Source of the DNA: Tetrapyrgos nigripes
Lineage: Eukaryota; Basidiomycota; Agaricomycetes; Agaricales; Campanellaceae
Reading direction: 5' to 3'
DNA: 64,000 bases
NCBI GenBank assembly: GCA_013368315.1
Contig: JAACJM010000013.1
Span: 868,001 to 932,000, forward strand
The notes under the pieces were generated by a model. The model was not told the DNA's origin, made no database searches, and saw nothing but the letters and a program-made list of their open reading frames with translations. Made by a program: the position numbers and the translations under genes. Below, piece by piece: positions 1-10,797 of this stretch (within the stretch, counting starts at the first letter, position 1; every line of letters begins with the position of its first letter).

Positions 1-159
1 TGTGAGCATGCATCACGCAAAACTCGCACCTGTAGGGCTTTGAAATGTATTGGAGGTGTAGGACTACGTATATTAAAGTTCTTGAAAGGGAAATTGTATC
101 GGTATTTAGATAGGAGTCAAATTGTAAATAGGGGTCATGCGTGAGAAAGTTGTGACGCG

Positions 160-165
160 ACGCGT
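160..165. promoter_or_regulatory. ACGCGT hexamer upstream of the TPR/F-box gene
   Basis: ACGCGT lies within GACGCGACGCGTT, ending 39 nt before the ATG. It matches the MluI cell-cycle box known from yeast MBF targets. Function here is inferred only from its position. Confidence 0.4.
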
Positions 166-204
166 TGATTTTTCAACATAGCATGTCTCCAACGTCAACC
201 TTCA

Positions 205-2000
205 ATGGAGTGGAAGAAGCCATTCACCGAATCCGTAGCAGCCTTCAAGGCAAGAAAATACGGGAAAGCACTCAAGCTTCTTGACCAGGTTAGGAACCAA
301 ACTTACCGGACTGTTCAGCAGATACTCACTCGTTACACACGTAGGCACTTGAGCGAGGAGGCTCCCAGCAATATATTGTATACGATTCCAGAGCTGCCGC
401 TCACGAGAAGCTAGGAAATACCAAAGAGGCCCTTTTGGACATCAAAAAGACCATCCAACTCGCTCCCAACCGCTGGCAATCTTACGCTCGTGCGGCACGA
501 CTCTTTCGTCAGGTCTCGATGTGGGAAAAGGCGTTGAGCATGGTAGATATAGCTTTGAAGAAGATTCCCTCCAATTCCGATTCCGACTCTCCTCACCGTG
601 CCGAGCTTGTCATTTTGAAGGAGGAGCTGGTGAACTCGCAGAAACAGTCGATCTGTCACCTGGCGAAACTTCCTGTCGAGCTGTTGATGGAGATGTTCAC
701 CCTGCTTGTCGGCGAGGACTTTATCAACGTGCTGCTACTATCCCGGATATGTCAGCATTGGCGGAGGATCACTCTCAATAATCCGTCGTTTTGGGATACG
801 CTCGTCCTCTCGAAGAGGCGACCTGGGTTGAAGAGTTTGTGGTGGCTTCAGCGATCTCGAGGGAAGATACGCGAGCTTCGTCTTCGAGCGTCGCTCAATG
901 GCTCCGGTTGGTCTTTCGAGGATTTGAAGGCTCTGCGCTGGGAATACCTTCGGATTTGCCATGTCGAGGATATGGATATTGTTGCACAGCTCAAGAAACT
1001 GTCCAAGCTTCATGTTCTTTCCCAATTGGAGGAGTACTCTTTACAGGACACGGCGCTCGGAGACTCGTGGCGCCCGCTTGTTGATCTCGGTCCCCTACTT
1101 CAGCGTCTAAGGCTGGAAAACGTTAGAACCAATCTTGCAGACGTGCCTGCACACATCACATCCCTCACTTCTCTTACCCTTTGCAACACGTCGAATCAAC
1201 ACCACGACTGTCTGTATTCCGTGATTGCGTCCAACCCTCTCCTTGAACATCTAACCATCGACAATATACAATTTACCACTTGGGAGCAGAACCCCCCTCT
1301 GACCTTATCCCACCTCACTAGTTTGGAACTTCTTCGTCACAGTCAGATGGCCTTCGAGACCATAAAACTCTTATCGCTCCCTCGTTTGCGTAATGTCGTC
1401 CTTCAGCTCTGTGGAGCCCACGCCGAGCTGTTCGTAAAACTATTCGTCGACCGCGAGTACAAGGAGCTGGTGGAATTCACTTCGGAAGGAAATATTGTCC
1501 GAGCTTCGTTATTCCTCCAGTTACTGGCCAACAATCCTTCCCTAGAATCACTTACTATCAAGAGGACTCCTGGCGTAGCAGAGCCAGTTTTAAAGGCTCT
1601 CGCATCACCAGAGCTTTGTCCCAACCTTCACCATCTGGACCTTTCCTATTGTCCAGATGTCCAGACAGGACCACTGCTGGATCTGATTAAATCGAGAAAT
1701 CCTGTCATTACTCCTTCTGTCCCTGACAACTCTTCCTCCTCTAATACCATTGCGACTGGGTCGTCCTCTGGTCGTCCTCCACCCAGCAACAGAACAGAAA
1801 GTGAAGCCAGCACTCAGTCTTCTCCCCTTCCCGCAATTTCAGCAGCAGCAGCACTTGTTGCGCCCATAGAGCGTATCAAGTCTCTGACCGTCAACGGTTG
1901 TCCAAAGGTCGAGCCGGAATTTATACCATGGTTTCAGAAGCGAGTGGAGAAGTTCAGTTGCAAATATTCCACCAAGGCAGAGGCGGCTTGGAAGCGGTGA
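205..2000 (+). CDS. TPR / F-box / leucine-rich-repeat protein (Pof3/Dia2-like layout)
   Basis: Two exons, 205-288 and 345-2000, around a 56-nt GT-AG intron (289-344); the joined protein is about 579 aa. Residues about 1-85 form TPR-like helices (AFKARKYGKALKLLDQ, then AAAHEKLGNTKEALLDIKK). An F-box follows (LAKLPVELLMEMFTLLVG ... ICQHWRRITLNNPSFW), then LRR-like repeats with several LxxLxL and LxxLDLSYCPDV segments. F-box proteins bring substrates to SCF ubiquitin ligases through Skp1. The TPR, F-box, LRR order is that of fission yeast Pof3 and budding yeast Dia2, which act in replication and genome stability. Orthology here is inference, because agaricomycetes carry many F-box genes. A paralogue lies directly downstream. 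ACGCGT sits 39 nt before the start codon. The Ser-rich stretch near residues 460-510 interrupts the repeats. Confidence 0.82.
289..344 (+). other. Intron 1 of the TPR/F-box gene
   Basis: GTTAGG donor and ACGTAG acceptor. Removing it joins LLDQ to ALERGG and keeps the TPR helix pattern open into the F-box frame. The frame is closed without it. Confidence 0.8.
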
Positions 2001-2423
2001 CGACACTTTGGGTGTTGGTCTTTACCAACTGTATGAGTATCTATGTACAGGATTAGTAGCAGTAAGCGTGTGTGCACTGTATAATAAATATGTCTGCAGT
2101 TTTTCGATAGGGACTGTCTGTGAATATATAAGATAATAGACCGGCAGGCTTGAAATGGTAAGTAACTTTGCTCTCTCATTGATTCTCTCCCCCCTCATCA
2201 GCGAGTACGAGGAAGCTCGCTCAGCCTAGAAGCCAGTAAGCTTGCTGTTTGTATGTGATCGATATTGCCAAGTCGCTTTTCCGAAATTCAACAAAACGTG
2301 GTATAGTTCTCTTCAGGCCCTTCTCTGGTTGTCTTCGACAGGACCGATCACTTCGCTACCTTCCGCTCATCGTTGCCTCGTCGACTCGTCAGCGTAGAAC
2401 TTTGGTTCTTGTGAAAGACGTTC
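2001..2423. other. Intergenic, F-box paralogue 1 to paralogue 2
   Basis: It holds the 3' end of the first F-box gene and the presumed promoter of the second. I see no TPR-coding remnant in it, so the second paralogue seems to lack the TPR part altogether. Confidence 0.5.
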
Positions 2424-4079
2424 ATGATGAAAGTCGCTCTGATGAAAGCTTTGTTGGACGCTGGCTCAATCCAGATCTTCAAACCCGTCAATCCAATCAA
2501 GGCGCGCAAGACAGCCACGTTGAAGGATGAGCCAGAGCCAGAAGAGGAAGAAGAGGAAGTCGAGGCCAACTCGCAAGGGCAATCGATCCCTGACTTGGAT
2601 ACCACACTCCCTGTTACGACATCCAGCTCGCAAGAGACCGCTGTGGAGACTCCTCCTTTCGTCCTCGACCCGCACTACTTTTCCAAGCTTCTTGGTCCCG
2701 AGGAGGAAGAAGAAGTGGAGGTTGAAGAGTTCTCGCAGAGGCCATCGATCTGTCATGTAGCCCGACTTCCCGTCGAGCTCTTGACGGAGATTTTTACTTG
2801 GCTTGTCTATGACGACCATGTCAATGTGTTTCTGCTGTGCGGAATCTGTCAGCACTGGAGGAGTGTCACTCTCAATAACCCAGCTCTCTGGCGTACCCTG
2901 GTTGTATGGAGGAAATGTCCCATTCGCAAGGGATTTTCCTGGCTAGAACGGTCCCAACGGAGGATTCATGAGCTTCGTCTCCGAAAACCGTTGAGGTACA
3001 ATACGAGATGGTCTCTCAGTGATTTTGACTCTCTCCAATGGGATCAATTACGGATATGTCATCTCGAAAATGTCGATCTCTTTTCTCACCTCACTTCAAT
3101 CTCAAAATTTCACCACCTTCGTTTGCAAGAGTTGTCAATATGTCACAGCCACAGCAACTGCTTGGACTCTTCCGAAGACCAGTGGAACACAGATCGTTTA
3201 CTGTCCCATCTATTCAGTCCTCTTCAGTGTCTGTCTCTGGACGGCTTCGCCGTCAAACATTGGACGGGCATCACATCTCTCAGTTCTCTCGTGTTGCGAA
3301 ATGTCAATCGGCAACCTCTCCACTCTTTCTACAGCTTTCTTTCGGCGAATCCACTTCTTCAAGACCTATTCATTAGCGATACCTCCTTTACGCCTTTCCC
3401 AGGCCACCCGCCCTCAGATCCCCTCTCTCTTCCCCACCTGACTACCCTGAAGCTACACAATTATTTGTACTGGTCCGGAAATTTCTTTTCTCACATGTCA
3501 TTCCCTGCTTTAAACAAGCTGCTCATCTGCGATTGTGATGACATTAATTTTGACGCGCTGTTGGACAAATTGGAAGACGGGCTCAAAAGCTTGGTAGAAC
3601 TGTCTGTCGAGGGCTGTGCTTTCAGAGACGTCCCCAAGTTCCTACGAGTGCTGGCTCTGAACACCCTGCTGGAGCGCCTCACGATTCGTCGGAGCCGCGG
3701 GGTTTGGAATCCACTTTTGGAGGAACTGAAGTTCCGCGGACTCTGTCCGAGACTTACACATCTGGACCTTTCCCGTTGCGCAGATGTCAAGGGAATTTTG
3801 CTCTTGAAATTTATCGAAGCAAGAAATCCGCTTTCAGGACTCTCCTTTCCCATCCCTAATGTCCTCCCAATTCACCTAACACCAGTACAACTCGATTACC
3901 TCAGAGCCAAAGTCAGGACGACATCCCGTTCTCCTGCGCCTTTACCAGAACCAGCGCCAGCACCTGTTGCTCAGATAACATCTCTGACGGCCTTACATTG
4001 TCGACTATCTCCGTCGCTGATTCAGCTCTTGCGACAACGAGCCGAAAGCCTTGTAGCTGACGCTGATGGTCATGAATAA
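2424..4079 (+). CDS. F-box / LRR protein, tandem paralogue without TPR
   Basis: Single open frame of 551 aa. The N-terminus is acidic and Gln/Glu-rich (residues about 35-105, two EEEEE runs) instead of TPR. The F-box follows at about residues 112-160 (VARLPVELLTEIFTWLVY ... ICQHWRSVTLNNPALWRTL), then LRR-like repeats. Paralogy with the upstream gene is clear: both have ICQHWR.(I/V)TLNNP.(L/F)W in the F-box and both end the LRR block with LCP.L.HLDLS.C.DV followed by a short Pro/Ser tail. Expected role is a substrate receptor of an SCF ubiquitin ligase; the substrate is unknown. The start at 2424 is the first ATG of the open frame, directly followed by a second Met. The acidic segment is charge-biased and probably disordered. 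Confidence 0.82.
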   Translation: MMKVALMKALLDAGSIQIFKPVNPIKARKTATLKDEPEPEEEEEEVEANSQGQSIPDLDTTLPVTTSSSQETAVETPPFVLDPHYFSKLLGPEEEEEVEVEEFSQRPSICHVARLPVELLTEIFTWLVYDDHVNVFLLCGICQHWRSVTLNNPALWRTLVVWRKCPIRKGFSWLERSQRRIHELRLRKPLRYNTRWSLSDFDSLQWDQLRICHLENVDLFSHLTSISKFHHLRLQELSICHSHSNCLDSSEDQWNTDRLLSHLFSPLQCLSLDGFAVKHWTGITSLSSLVLRNVNRQPLHSFYSFLSANPLLQDLFISDTSFTPFPGHPPSDPLSLPHLTTLKLHNYLYWSGNFFSHMSFPALNKLLICDCDDINFDALLDKLEDGLKSLVELSVEGCAFRDVPKFLRVLALNTLLERLTIRRSRGVWNPLLEELKFRGLCPRLTHLDLSRCADVKGILLLKFIEARNPLSGLSFPIPNVLPIHLTPVQLDYLRAKVRTTSRSPAPLPEPAPAPVAQITSLTALHCRLSPSLIQLLRQRAESLVADADGHE

Positions 4080-4251
4080 CCGCGGCCAGATGAAGACCTC
4101 GAGCACTTCATTTTGCTTCTTTCTACGTTACCATGATCACCGGCCTCTCCAGTGTTTCCTTCAGCTTAAATTGTCAATAAATATATCGATTTGTATTACT
4201 CTACTTTGTAAAGAGTCCTATATCTAGATTTGTAAAAGCAGTTCTGAGAGA

Positions 4252-7200
4252 TCAGTACGAAAATACCATGAGCCATGGATTTAGAAGTATCTAAAAAGGG
4301 TAAATTAACAGAACGTTGCATTCTCAGGAACTGAACTCACAGGAAACAGGATATGGCATCCGGCGCCGACACTGAAGAAGAACAGGTAGGCAATGAGAAA
4401 GTGACTCCTTGGTTGTAGCAGATTAAAAACCCACAGCAAGGGCAGCAGCACACCCCACGACGAGCCACTGATTTGCCATTCTACCCCAACAAGGCTAGTG
4501 GTGCAAATGATCGTACCAAGTATCAAAACCAGGGATATCGATAACGGGAACCAAAATCTACAAGTTGTGTCAGATGGTCCAGAAGCCCGCGATTCGGCCA
4601 CATATCCTCACCGTTTCCAAATTTTAGGTATTTCTCTAAAGAAATTTGAACGATTCACTTCCTGCAGACCATGACATATTGAAAGAGAACAAATGTGCAA
4701 CGATGGCTTGACTCAAAGGAATTCCAAGGCCAAAGAAGAATACAAAGCTTGGGGCTTCTATCAGCAGTGCGCCTAATTGCAGATAGGCGGAACATACAGG
4801 AAAGGAATCCAAACGGAGTTTTCAAGGAAACTGGTGGCCTGCAAATATATTCGTGCTTATTCATGTTTCGAAGAAGGGATATACCTACCAGAGATTTGCA
4901 ACCTAGTCGGTACTCCATCAAAGCGTAGCCTGCATTTCCGGCCCCGTAAAAGACGACAAGAGTGGCAAGCCAGACCTATTCAAGAATCTTTGTAATCGCT
5001 GACAGCGTATTTGAGTTTTTTCCAGCTCACCTCAAAGTTGTGAATGTAGAACCCGTCGATAGGCAACTGGAAGCCTAAGACCACATAATTTATGACTGCA
5101 ATGGTAAGAGATGCTGCGAGTCCATCTACATTGTCTCCACCATCAGAGTTTGGGACTGACACAAGCCTCAAGAAGCGTACAGTAAGATGACACATCTAAT
5201 TTCGCGTCATTAGGCGTTTTCAAAAAGATGAAGAGACGACTCACAACCCAGTACTGAGAGCTTGTAGTGTAGCGGAGTATTTGACCATATGAACTGACGA
5301 AATTGTTGAGTGATAGGGCCTCTGCGTAGCCATCGAGAAAGCGGATTGAAGACCAATCTGATAGATCGTCAAGACTCCGCCTCAATCTTCATGTGCAAAT
5401 TTGATACATACTCGCTACATCCTGTTCAAAGGGTGAATCGGGGTCAATTACAAGTCTAGATGAACTCGTACCGTAAGTATACTTTTGCCATCGATTTCTT
5501 TCGTCTTCTACGGTGAGTGATACACCCTCTTTGAATTCTCCTTCCGAGTAGGTAGCCCACCTGAAAAGATTGCTCTCGATTTCATAATAACGGGAGAAAC
5601 CAAGCTAAGCTGCACGGACCTCAAATCATACCCCTTCCCCAGTAAACGCAGAGCAAGCTCGAAATCCTCTGAAACTGTACCTTCCGCCCACACCTTTTCT
5701 TGTCCGTCGACGGGATCGACAAAGGTCGCATCTTGAAGTGCTTTCCATCGCAAGAAGCTGAATTTTGTGTGAAGGCTCACATCTCAACATCGAAAAATAA
5801 AAGACGCACGCGTTATGTCCCATAAACGGGGGAATTTCTCCATTAGCACAAGCTGTCGCACAAAGTGAGATTGTGCAACTAAAAATGCGAAGAGAGAGTA
5901 GATACCCATAGATATTGTTCTTGTTATGCGTCTTGTGAGGTATGCCATCATATTTTCGAAGTAATGATGCGCAACCTTGAGTATATCTGGTCATAGACAT
6001 GAACTACGTCCAGTTTCGACATAACAATCTCTTGTTACAACTCACCCGATTCGTGCTGTATGATGGCAACAGTTGGAGAATCATACATCTCCCGTGCTGC
6101 GTCCCTCAGGCAATCTTCCGGTATGTTAGTGTCAGAATCGACCAGCAAGATAATTTCGCCGAGGCGAATGGCTTTGCCATTGGCTGCCAAAGGTCTGAAC
6201 TTTCTGTTACTTGCTTCGTAAACTTCCTCGATTGCAAGAGCGAGAGCTTTCTCTTCCAAATATTCAGCAGAATCCAATCCGCCAGCGAGCTTGAGTGAAT
6301 CTTGCCTTCGGGATTCCGCACCAGGCGATTTTCTTGAATCACTTGAAAATCTGTCGTTCTGAGGAGAGAGTCCATCATAATCCAATTCTGCAGACAGTCG
6401 CTGCAGATGTGCCTCGGCCTTCAAAGAGAGTGATAAAGCTATGAGAGACAATGAGTGGTGCGCCCTGATAAAAATAACGTCTCACATACCGTAGTTCATG
6501 TTAGAGGCCTTCTTGAAACGACCTGCACGTTGAAACCCGTCGGGCTGATCACTGTGAGGAGGTCTAGCAACCCAACCAATATTTTGCTCGGCGTAGTAAG
6601 CAATGCGTTCATTTCGGTCTGCAGCCGACAATAACTGCAGTCCGTCATCGTTGATGAAGATAGATGATGTCCCTCCTTGTCTTGCGTAAGTCTGCATCGC
6701 ACGCTTCAGAGAACGGATAGAAGGCATCCTGGACCCGAAACGAGGTCAACACGCGACTGAGGAGCTTGCGGCGATGACATACAGAACAGTCTCCAAGCTT
6801 TCCTTGTACACCGGCATTTGGATGGTGATATGCGGCAGGTTATTATCGACAAGCTTATTTGGACGAGGTTTGACCGCGGAGTAGTACTTGGAATTAGTGT
6901 GGAACTGAGCTACGGGTCCGATGCTGTAAACAAGAGTCAGATGAATCGAAGAAACACCAAGATATAAGGAACTCACGCCATGGCTACACTCTGGAAGATT
7001 TGCATGGCAAAGAACTGTGACGAGTAACGACTATAAGTCCCAATAACTCCAATGTTTCGCGAAGTGAAAGTCACACTTACCAGAGATATGCAATACAGAG
7101 GAGGAAGTAGGGCAACCAGAGCGAACCGTATAGGAGATCCGTCGAGCCTCCATTCTCTCAAAAGTGTGTCTGGTAATTGGGGAGAAATTAGCAGTCCACC

Positions 7201-8200
7201 GACGTGAATATGCTGTAGCAACGTACTGATATTATTTCCGATGAACACTATTATGTTTGAACGTTTTCAGAGCAAAGGCCACATAGAAGAAGGAACGAAA
7301 CACTCACCGAGAGCCAGACCAGCAGCCAGACCATTGTAAATGGGAGCGTAGAGTTGTACTCTTCTTTTTTCAGCAGCCAAAGCCTCGAGAACCTCGAATC
7401 CAGAGCTCGTTTCAATGTTTTCAAAGGAGAAGGAACGATGGTCTGATTCTACGGGGTTGATTTCATTGTTAGTACTATCAGAAGCCGGAGTAGTGCCCTT
7501 AAGTGCACCAGGGGTAACAGAACGTGAAGGGGAGCCGACTGTCGAAGACGTAGCAGGTGTACCGACAGAGCCAGGGTGGCATAACAACTTAATCAGCCGA
7601 CGCTCCAACTCCTGACAGGCAGGAACGATGGCATGCAAAGAGTCGGACCAGACCACCAGGACTCGTTCATCTCTCTAGAAGATACTTGACAATCAGCTAT
7701 TGTTACACCACGTCGAGAATTAGAGACTGACGATGAAGGCTGCGCATTGTTCTTTATCGGCGTGAGGCAGCATAAGCATCGTGTCTAGGACTTGAATACG
7801 AGTGTTTCCGTCAACGTAAACGCTGGTCTCATCTGATCCACTGCGGGAAGGAGATGAAAGTCAGTGTTACAGCTCAACGTCAGAAACGAAGATAAGGAAG
7901 CAAAAGTGCATCAAGAAGCCTCTCCAACAATACTGAGACGCAAGACGGTACTTACACATCGGCCAACGCAGCGTGAACAGCAGCATTTCGCAACTTGACG
8001 GCGACAACAGGATTCAAGTGCGTCACCGCTGTTTCGAATGGTTCTAGGGCAAGGTTTTCGTAGGGAAAGACACGAAATTCCGAATCATTGACGCGGACAG
8101 CAACCCCTGAAGTAATGGGCTCATCAGGTTTGAACCACGCGTCTCCTTGGGTTTGCTTGAAGAGATGGTGTAGAAATGCGTCCCAGCGGTCGTAATCCAT
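4252..8200 (-). CDS. Large family-2 glycosyltransferase, multi-pass membrane protein
   Basis: About 23 exons by my reading, mostly separated by 50-60-nt introns. The N-terminus is MDYDRWDAFLHHLFKQTQGD. A catalytic GT2 core follows: PVYKESLETVL, FINDDGLQLL, the DxD motif in LLVDSDTNIPEDC, an IIQHES segment, ACANGEIPPFMGHNAFLRW, the SEDFELALRL acceptor motif and an RNRWQKY motif of the Q/RxxRW type. C-terminal membrane helices include NYVVLGFQLPIDGFYIHNFE. This set marks a processive GT2 enzyme of the chitin/cellulose/hyaluronan-synthase type, probably acting at the plasma membrane; the sugar product is unknown. Start: the frame also opens at a TTG, but the first ATG (8198-8200) gives the usual MDYDRWD start. 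End: an extra short exon restores ILLNPWLMVFSY and the stop at 4252-4254. Two microexons and one probable frameshift (4658-4672) are listed separately; if real, the frameshift removes the last membrane helices. Confidence 0.8.
5181..5195 (-). other. 15-nt microexon of the GT2 gene
   Basis: Minus-strand ATGTGTCATCTTACT lies between ...AATTAG and GTACGC. Including it gives SVLGYVSSYYGLAASLT, restoring a membrane segment in frame with the exons on both sides. Confidence 0.65.
5412..5421 (-). other. 10-nt microexon of the GT2 gene
   Basis: On the minus strand GATGTAGCGA is preceded by ...GAACAG and followed by GTATGTA. Including it gives YTYG-CSE-LVFNPL, the run expected for this family, and joins the flanking exons in frame. 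Confidence 0.7.
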
Positions 8201-8603
8201 GAGAGGGGAGAAGCTAAGGCTCAAGACAACGTCTTAAGTATCCTGAGCGCACGGTGCCGTACAATAAACTCATGGAAGTACACAGGGTTGGCACAGGGGC
8301 TTGACAAAGGAGATGAAGTTTAAGTCCTGCTATTGAAGCGACTTGGGACCGCTTGTTTTACGCGATGAATGTCAGAATGATGCTGATTGTTTTCATGTAC
8401 GTCCTTGTTCTGACTACAGCCCCTGTGGTGATGAGCTCAACATGCTTTCGACGTTGACAGGTGGAAGAATGGCGTACTTGGGATGAGACGGGAGGGTTTT
8501 CCAAACATTGTTTGATTTCTAGATTCGCAGATATCGGACGTGGAGCCCTATCCAGCTTTCGAGTCGAGCAGCAAGGCGTCAAAAGAGGAAATGTTCGGTA
8601 TCT

Positions 8604-8621
8604 TTCGAGAAGATTCGAGAA
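8604..8621. promoter_or_regulatory. Heat-shock element upstream of CDC37
   Basis: Four contiguous alternating units, TTC-ga-GAA-ga-TTC-ga-GAA, with no mismatch to the HSF consensus. It ends 107 nt before the CDC37 ATG, in the divergent promoter shared with the GT2 gene. Confidence 0.75.
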
Positions 8622-8671
8622 GGTTACCGGAAAAGAAGGTTCATTGCTGTCACACCAGCGCTTGCATACTC

Positions 8672-8677
8672 TATAAA
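8672..8677 (+). promoter_or_regulatory. TATA box of CDC37
   Basis: TATAAA 52 nt upstream of the CDC37 ATG and downstream of the heat-shock element, at a plausible core-promoter position. Confidence 0.5.
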
Positions 8678-8728
8678 CACCATATTCACCATCTACCGAT
8701 TCTACGTACTCTCTAAACCACAATCACA

Positions 8729-10429
8729 ATGCCACTGAACTACTCAAAGTGGGACCAGCTCGAAGTAAGTCGTTCGTTGTCCGATGATCGTCGGGTAGTC
8801 TAAGACTCTGCTGCATTTTAGCTTTCAGATGATTCTGACATCGAGGGGCACCCAAACGTAGACAAGAAATCCCTTATTCGGTACGGCCGAGTCTGTTATC
8901 AATGATTTTCTTCGTTATTCACCTTGATACTGCAGCTGGAAGCAACGGGATATCCATGAAAAGCGAGAACAGCGAAAGTACAAAATCGCTCATTTACGCG
9001 CTCAAATCGATTGCAATGAAGTCCTGCTGCCCCGTATTGAAGAGATCTACAAAACCTTATCTTCTCCCTCTACTTCTTCTCCCACCGCGTACTTCAACTC
9101 TTTGGTAGAACGACTCGAAAAGAACCCATCTCGCGATTGCCCACCTGGCAACGACCCTTCGAAAATAGAACACACCTACGATGGAATGATCCTTGATCTG
9201 CTGAAGCAAGTCAGCGCCCAGGCCAAAGATAAGGTGAAAGATGCGTCTGTTTTGGAGAGCGAGAAGGAGCAAAAGCTGGCGACTGCTCTCGCGGAGGGAA
9301 TGAAATTCCATGTTGACAATTTGGGTGCGACCATAAAGAAGGATAAAGCTGAATTGATAACTGAAGAGAAGGAAAAATCGAAGCATATTACAAGTGATGA
9401 TTTGCACGATGGTTTCTCGAGTCAGGTACGTTTCTTTCTCCTGAAGTATGCCTTGTATCTGACTTGGGCTTTTCTAGTACGTCCCGACCAAGCCAGCGCC
9501 TGGTCCTGTGCCTACCACTAAAATCGACCAGCCAAAGACGACCACCACAGAGATAGAAGTCTTGAACCCGAAAGCCTCAAGTTCATCTTTACCAGGATCT
9601 AGTGTGCTGTCAGAGGACGACGACATTCTTCCGGAATTGACACCGTCCCTACAAGCATTTTCCCAACTCCCTCTCCGCGACTACCAAAGGTCTTTCTCAT
9701 TCATTCAAGAACACCGCGATGTCGTCGTAGAAGGTGCATCGGACGCGCTTCTTGTTGCCGCTTTCAAAGCTCAGACCGCCGGAAAGGCAAAATACGCCAA
9801 GCAGTGCGTCCATCAAAGTCTTCTTTTGCAGTACTGTGAAAAGCTCGGAACGGATGGAGTGCGTGTGTTCTTTAAAAAGTAAGTCTTTCACTATTCATCA
9901 TCATTGCCTTTTGCCTTTACCAATGTTCTTGATTACCAGGATGATTTCCGGAGACCCACGAGCAGAAAAGGTTTTCGTCGAAGATGTCGATAGGACATAC
10001 AACCATCTTTGCACGCGAGTCCAGGCGGCGAAAGCCGAGGAGGAAGCGGGTGGTGTTGAGCAGATTCAGCTCGTTCCTGAGTCTCCTGACCAGACTATCA
10101 GCTTCAATGTGCCCAGTGGTCCTCCTCCAGAGAACATTACTCTTGAGGGCCCCGGAACGGAGGACATGGACATCGAGGAAGTTAGAAAGGCGTTGCAGAT
10201 GCGATGGGAAGTCTTCTCCAACTTCCCTGAAGAGCTCCAAGAGGCTCTCAAGAACGGCTCCTTAGAGGGGGTCAACCAAATTCTTGGTGCTTTGGATATT
10301 CCAACTGCGGAGAGTGTGGTTCAGCACCTCGATATCGCTGGGATTCTTAGCTTCGCTGAGGGAGGAATCAGAGATGAAACAGCTGCTGGACGAGCAGCTG
10401 CAGGTCTCCCTCCAAAGGAAGCAGTGTAA
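8729..10429 (+). CDS. CDC37: Hsp90 co-chaperone Cdc37
   Basis: Five exons: 8729-8764, 8822-8880, 8936-9425, 9478-9878 and 9940-10429. All introns are GT-AG and 52-61 nt long. The protein starts MPLNYSKWDQLELSDDSD, the conserved Cdc37 N-terminus that binds client kinases and contains the casein-kinase-2 type Ser site in the SDDSDIE context. A coiled-coil region follows (RWKQRDIHEKREQRK). The central Hsp90-binding part includes LPLRDYQRSFSFIQEH, and the C-terminal helical domain ends GLPPKEAV. Cdc37 loads protein kinases onto Hsp90 in the cytosol. A perfect heat-shock element and a TATA box lie in its promoter, so heat-shock induction is likely. It is convergent with ORC5. Confidence 0.93.
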
Positions 10430-10797
10430 TCTGGAAGGTGAAGAATAATAAATGAACGAATACTGTAAGGTTATCTCATAGTAGTTGTATTTTTGTCAAG
10501 AAATTAGCTGTCGATTGCGAGAACAGTATGGTATATTAGGTCTGAATTTGCAGTATGTATGCTCTCTAGTGCTATCAATATTTTTTGTCGCATCCTTCTT
10601 TCCTGTTTCTTGAGCTCGTACCCCCTCCTCACCGTCGTTACTTTCATGAGCTTGAAGGAACCCAATTGCTCGGAAGGACAATGTTCCCAACCTCTGCAGG
10701 TGCCGTATATGATATCATCTCCAGGAACCCTTCTTTGAGTAGTGCTCCCAGCTAATCACACATCCGCCCCATGGCAAGTAGTAAGCTCTTCAAAATC
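10430..10797. other. Convergent intergenic gap CDC37 / ORC5
   Basis: Contains the two 3' ends (an AATAATAAATGAA stretch just after CDC37). No further gene is visible. Confidence 0.5.

Noticed and set aside
2249..2530. Possible upstream TPR exon for the second F-box gene
   Set aside because: The translation shows no TPR-like helix pattern and no splice joint to the F-box frame.
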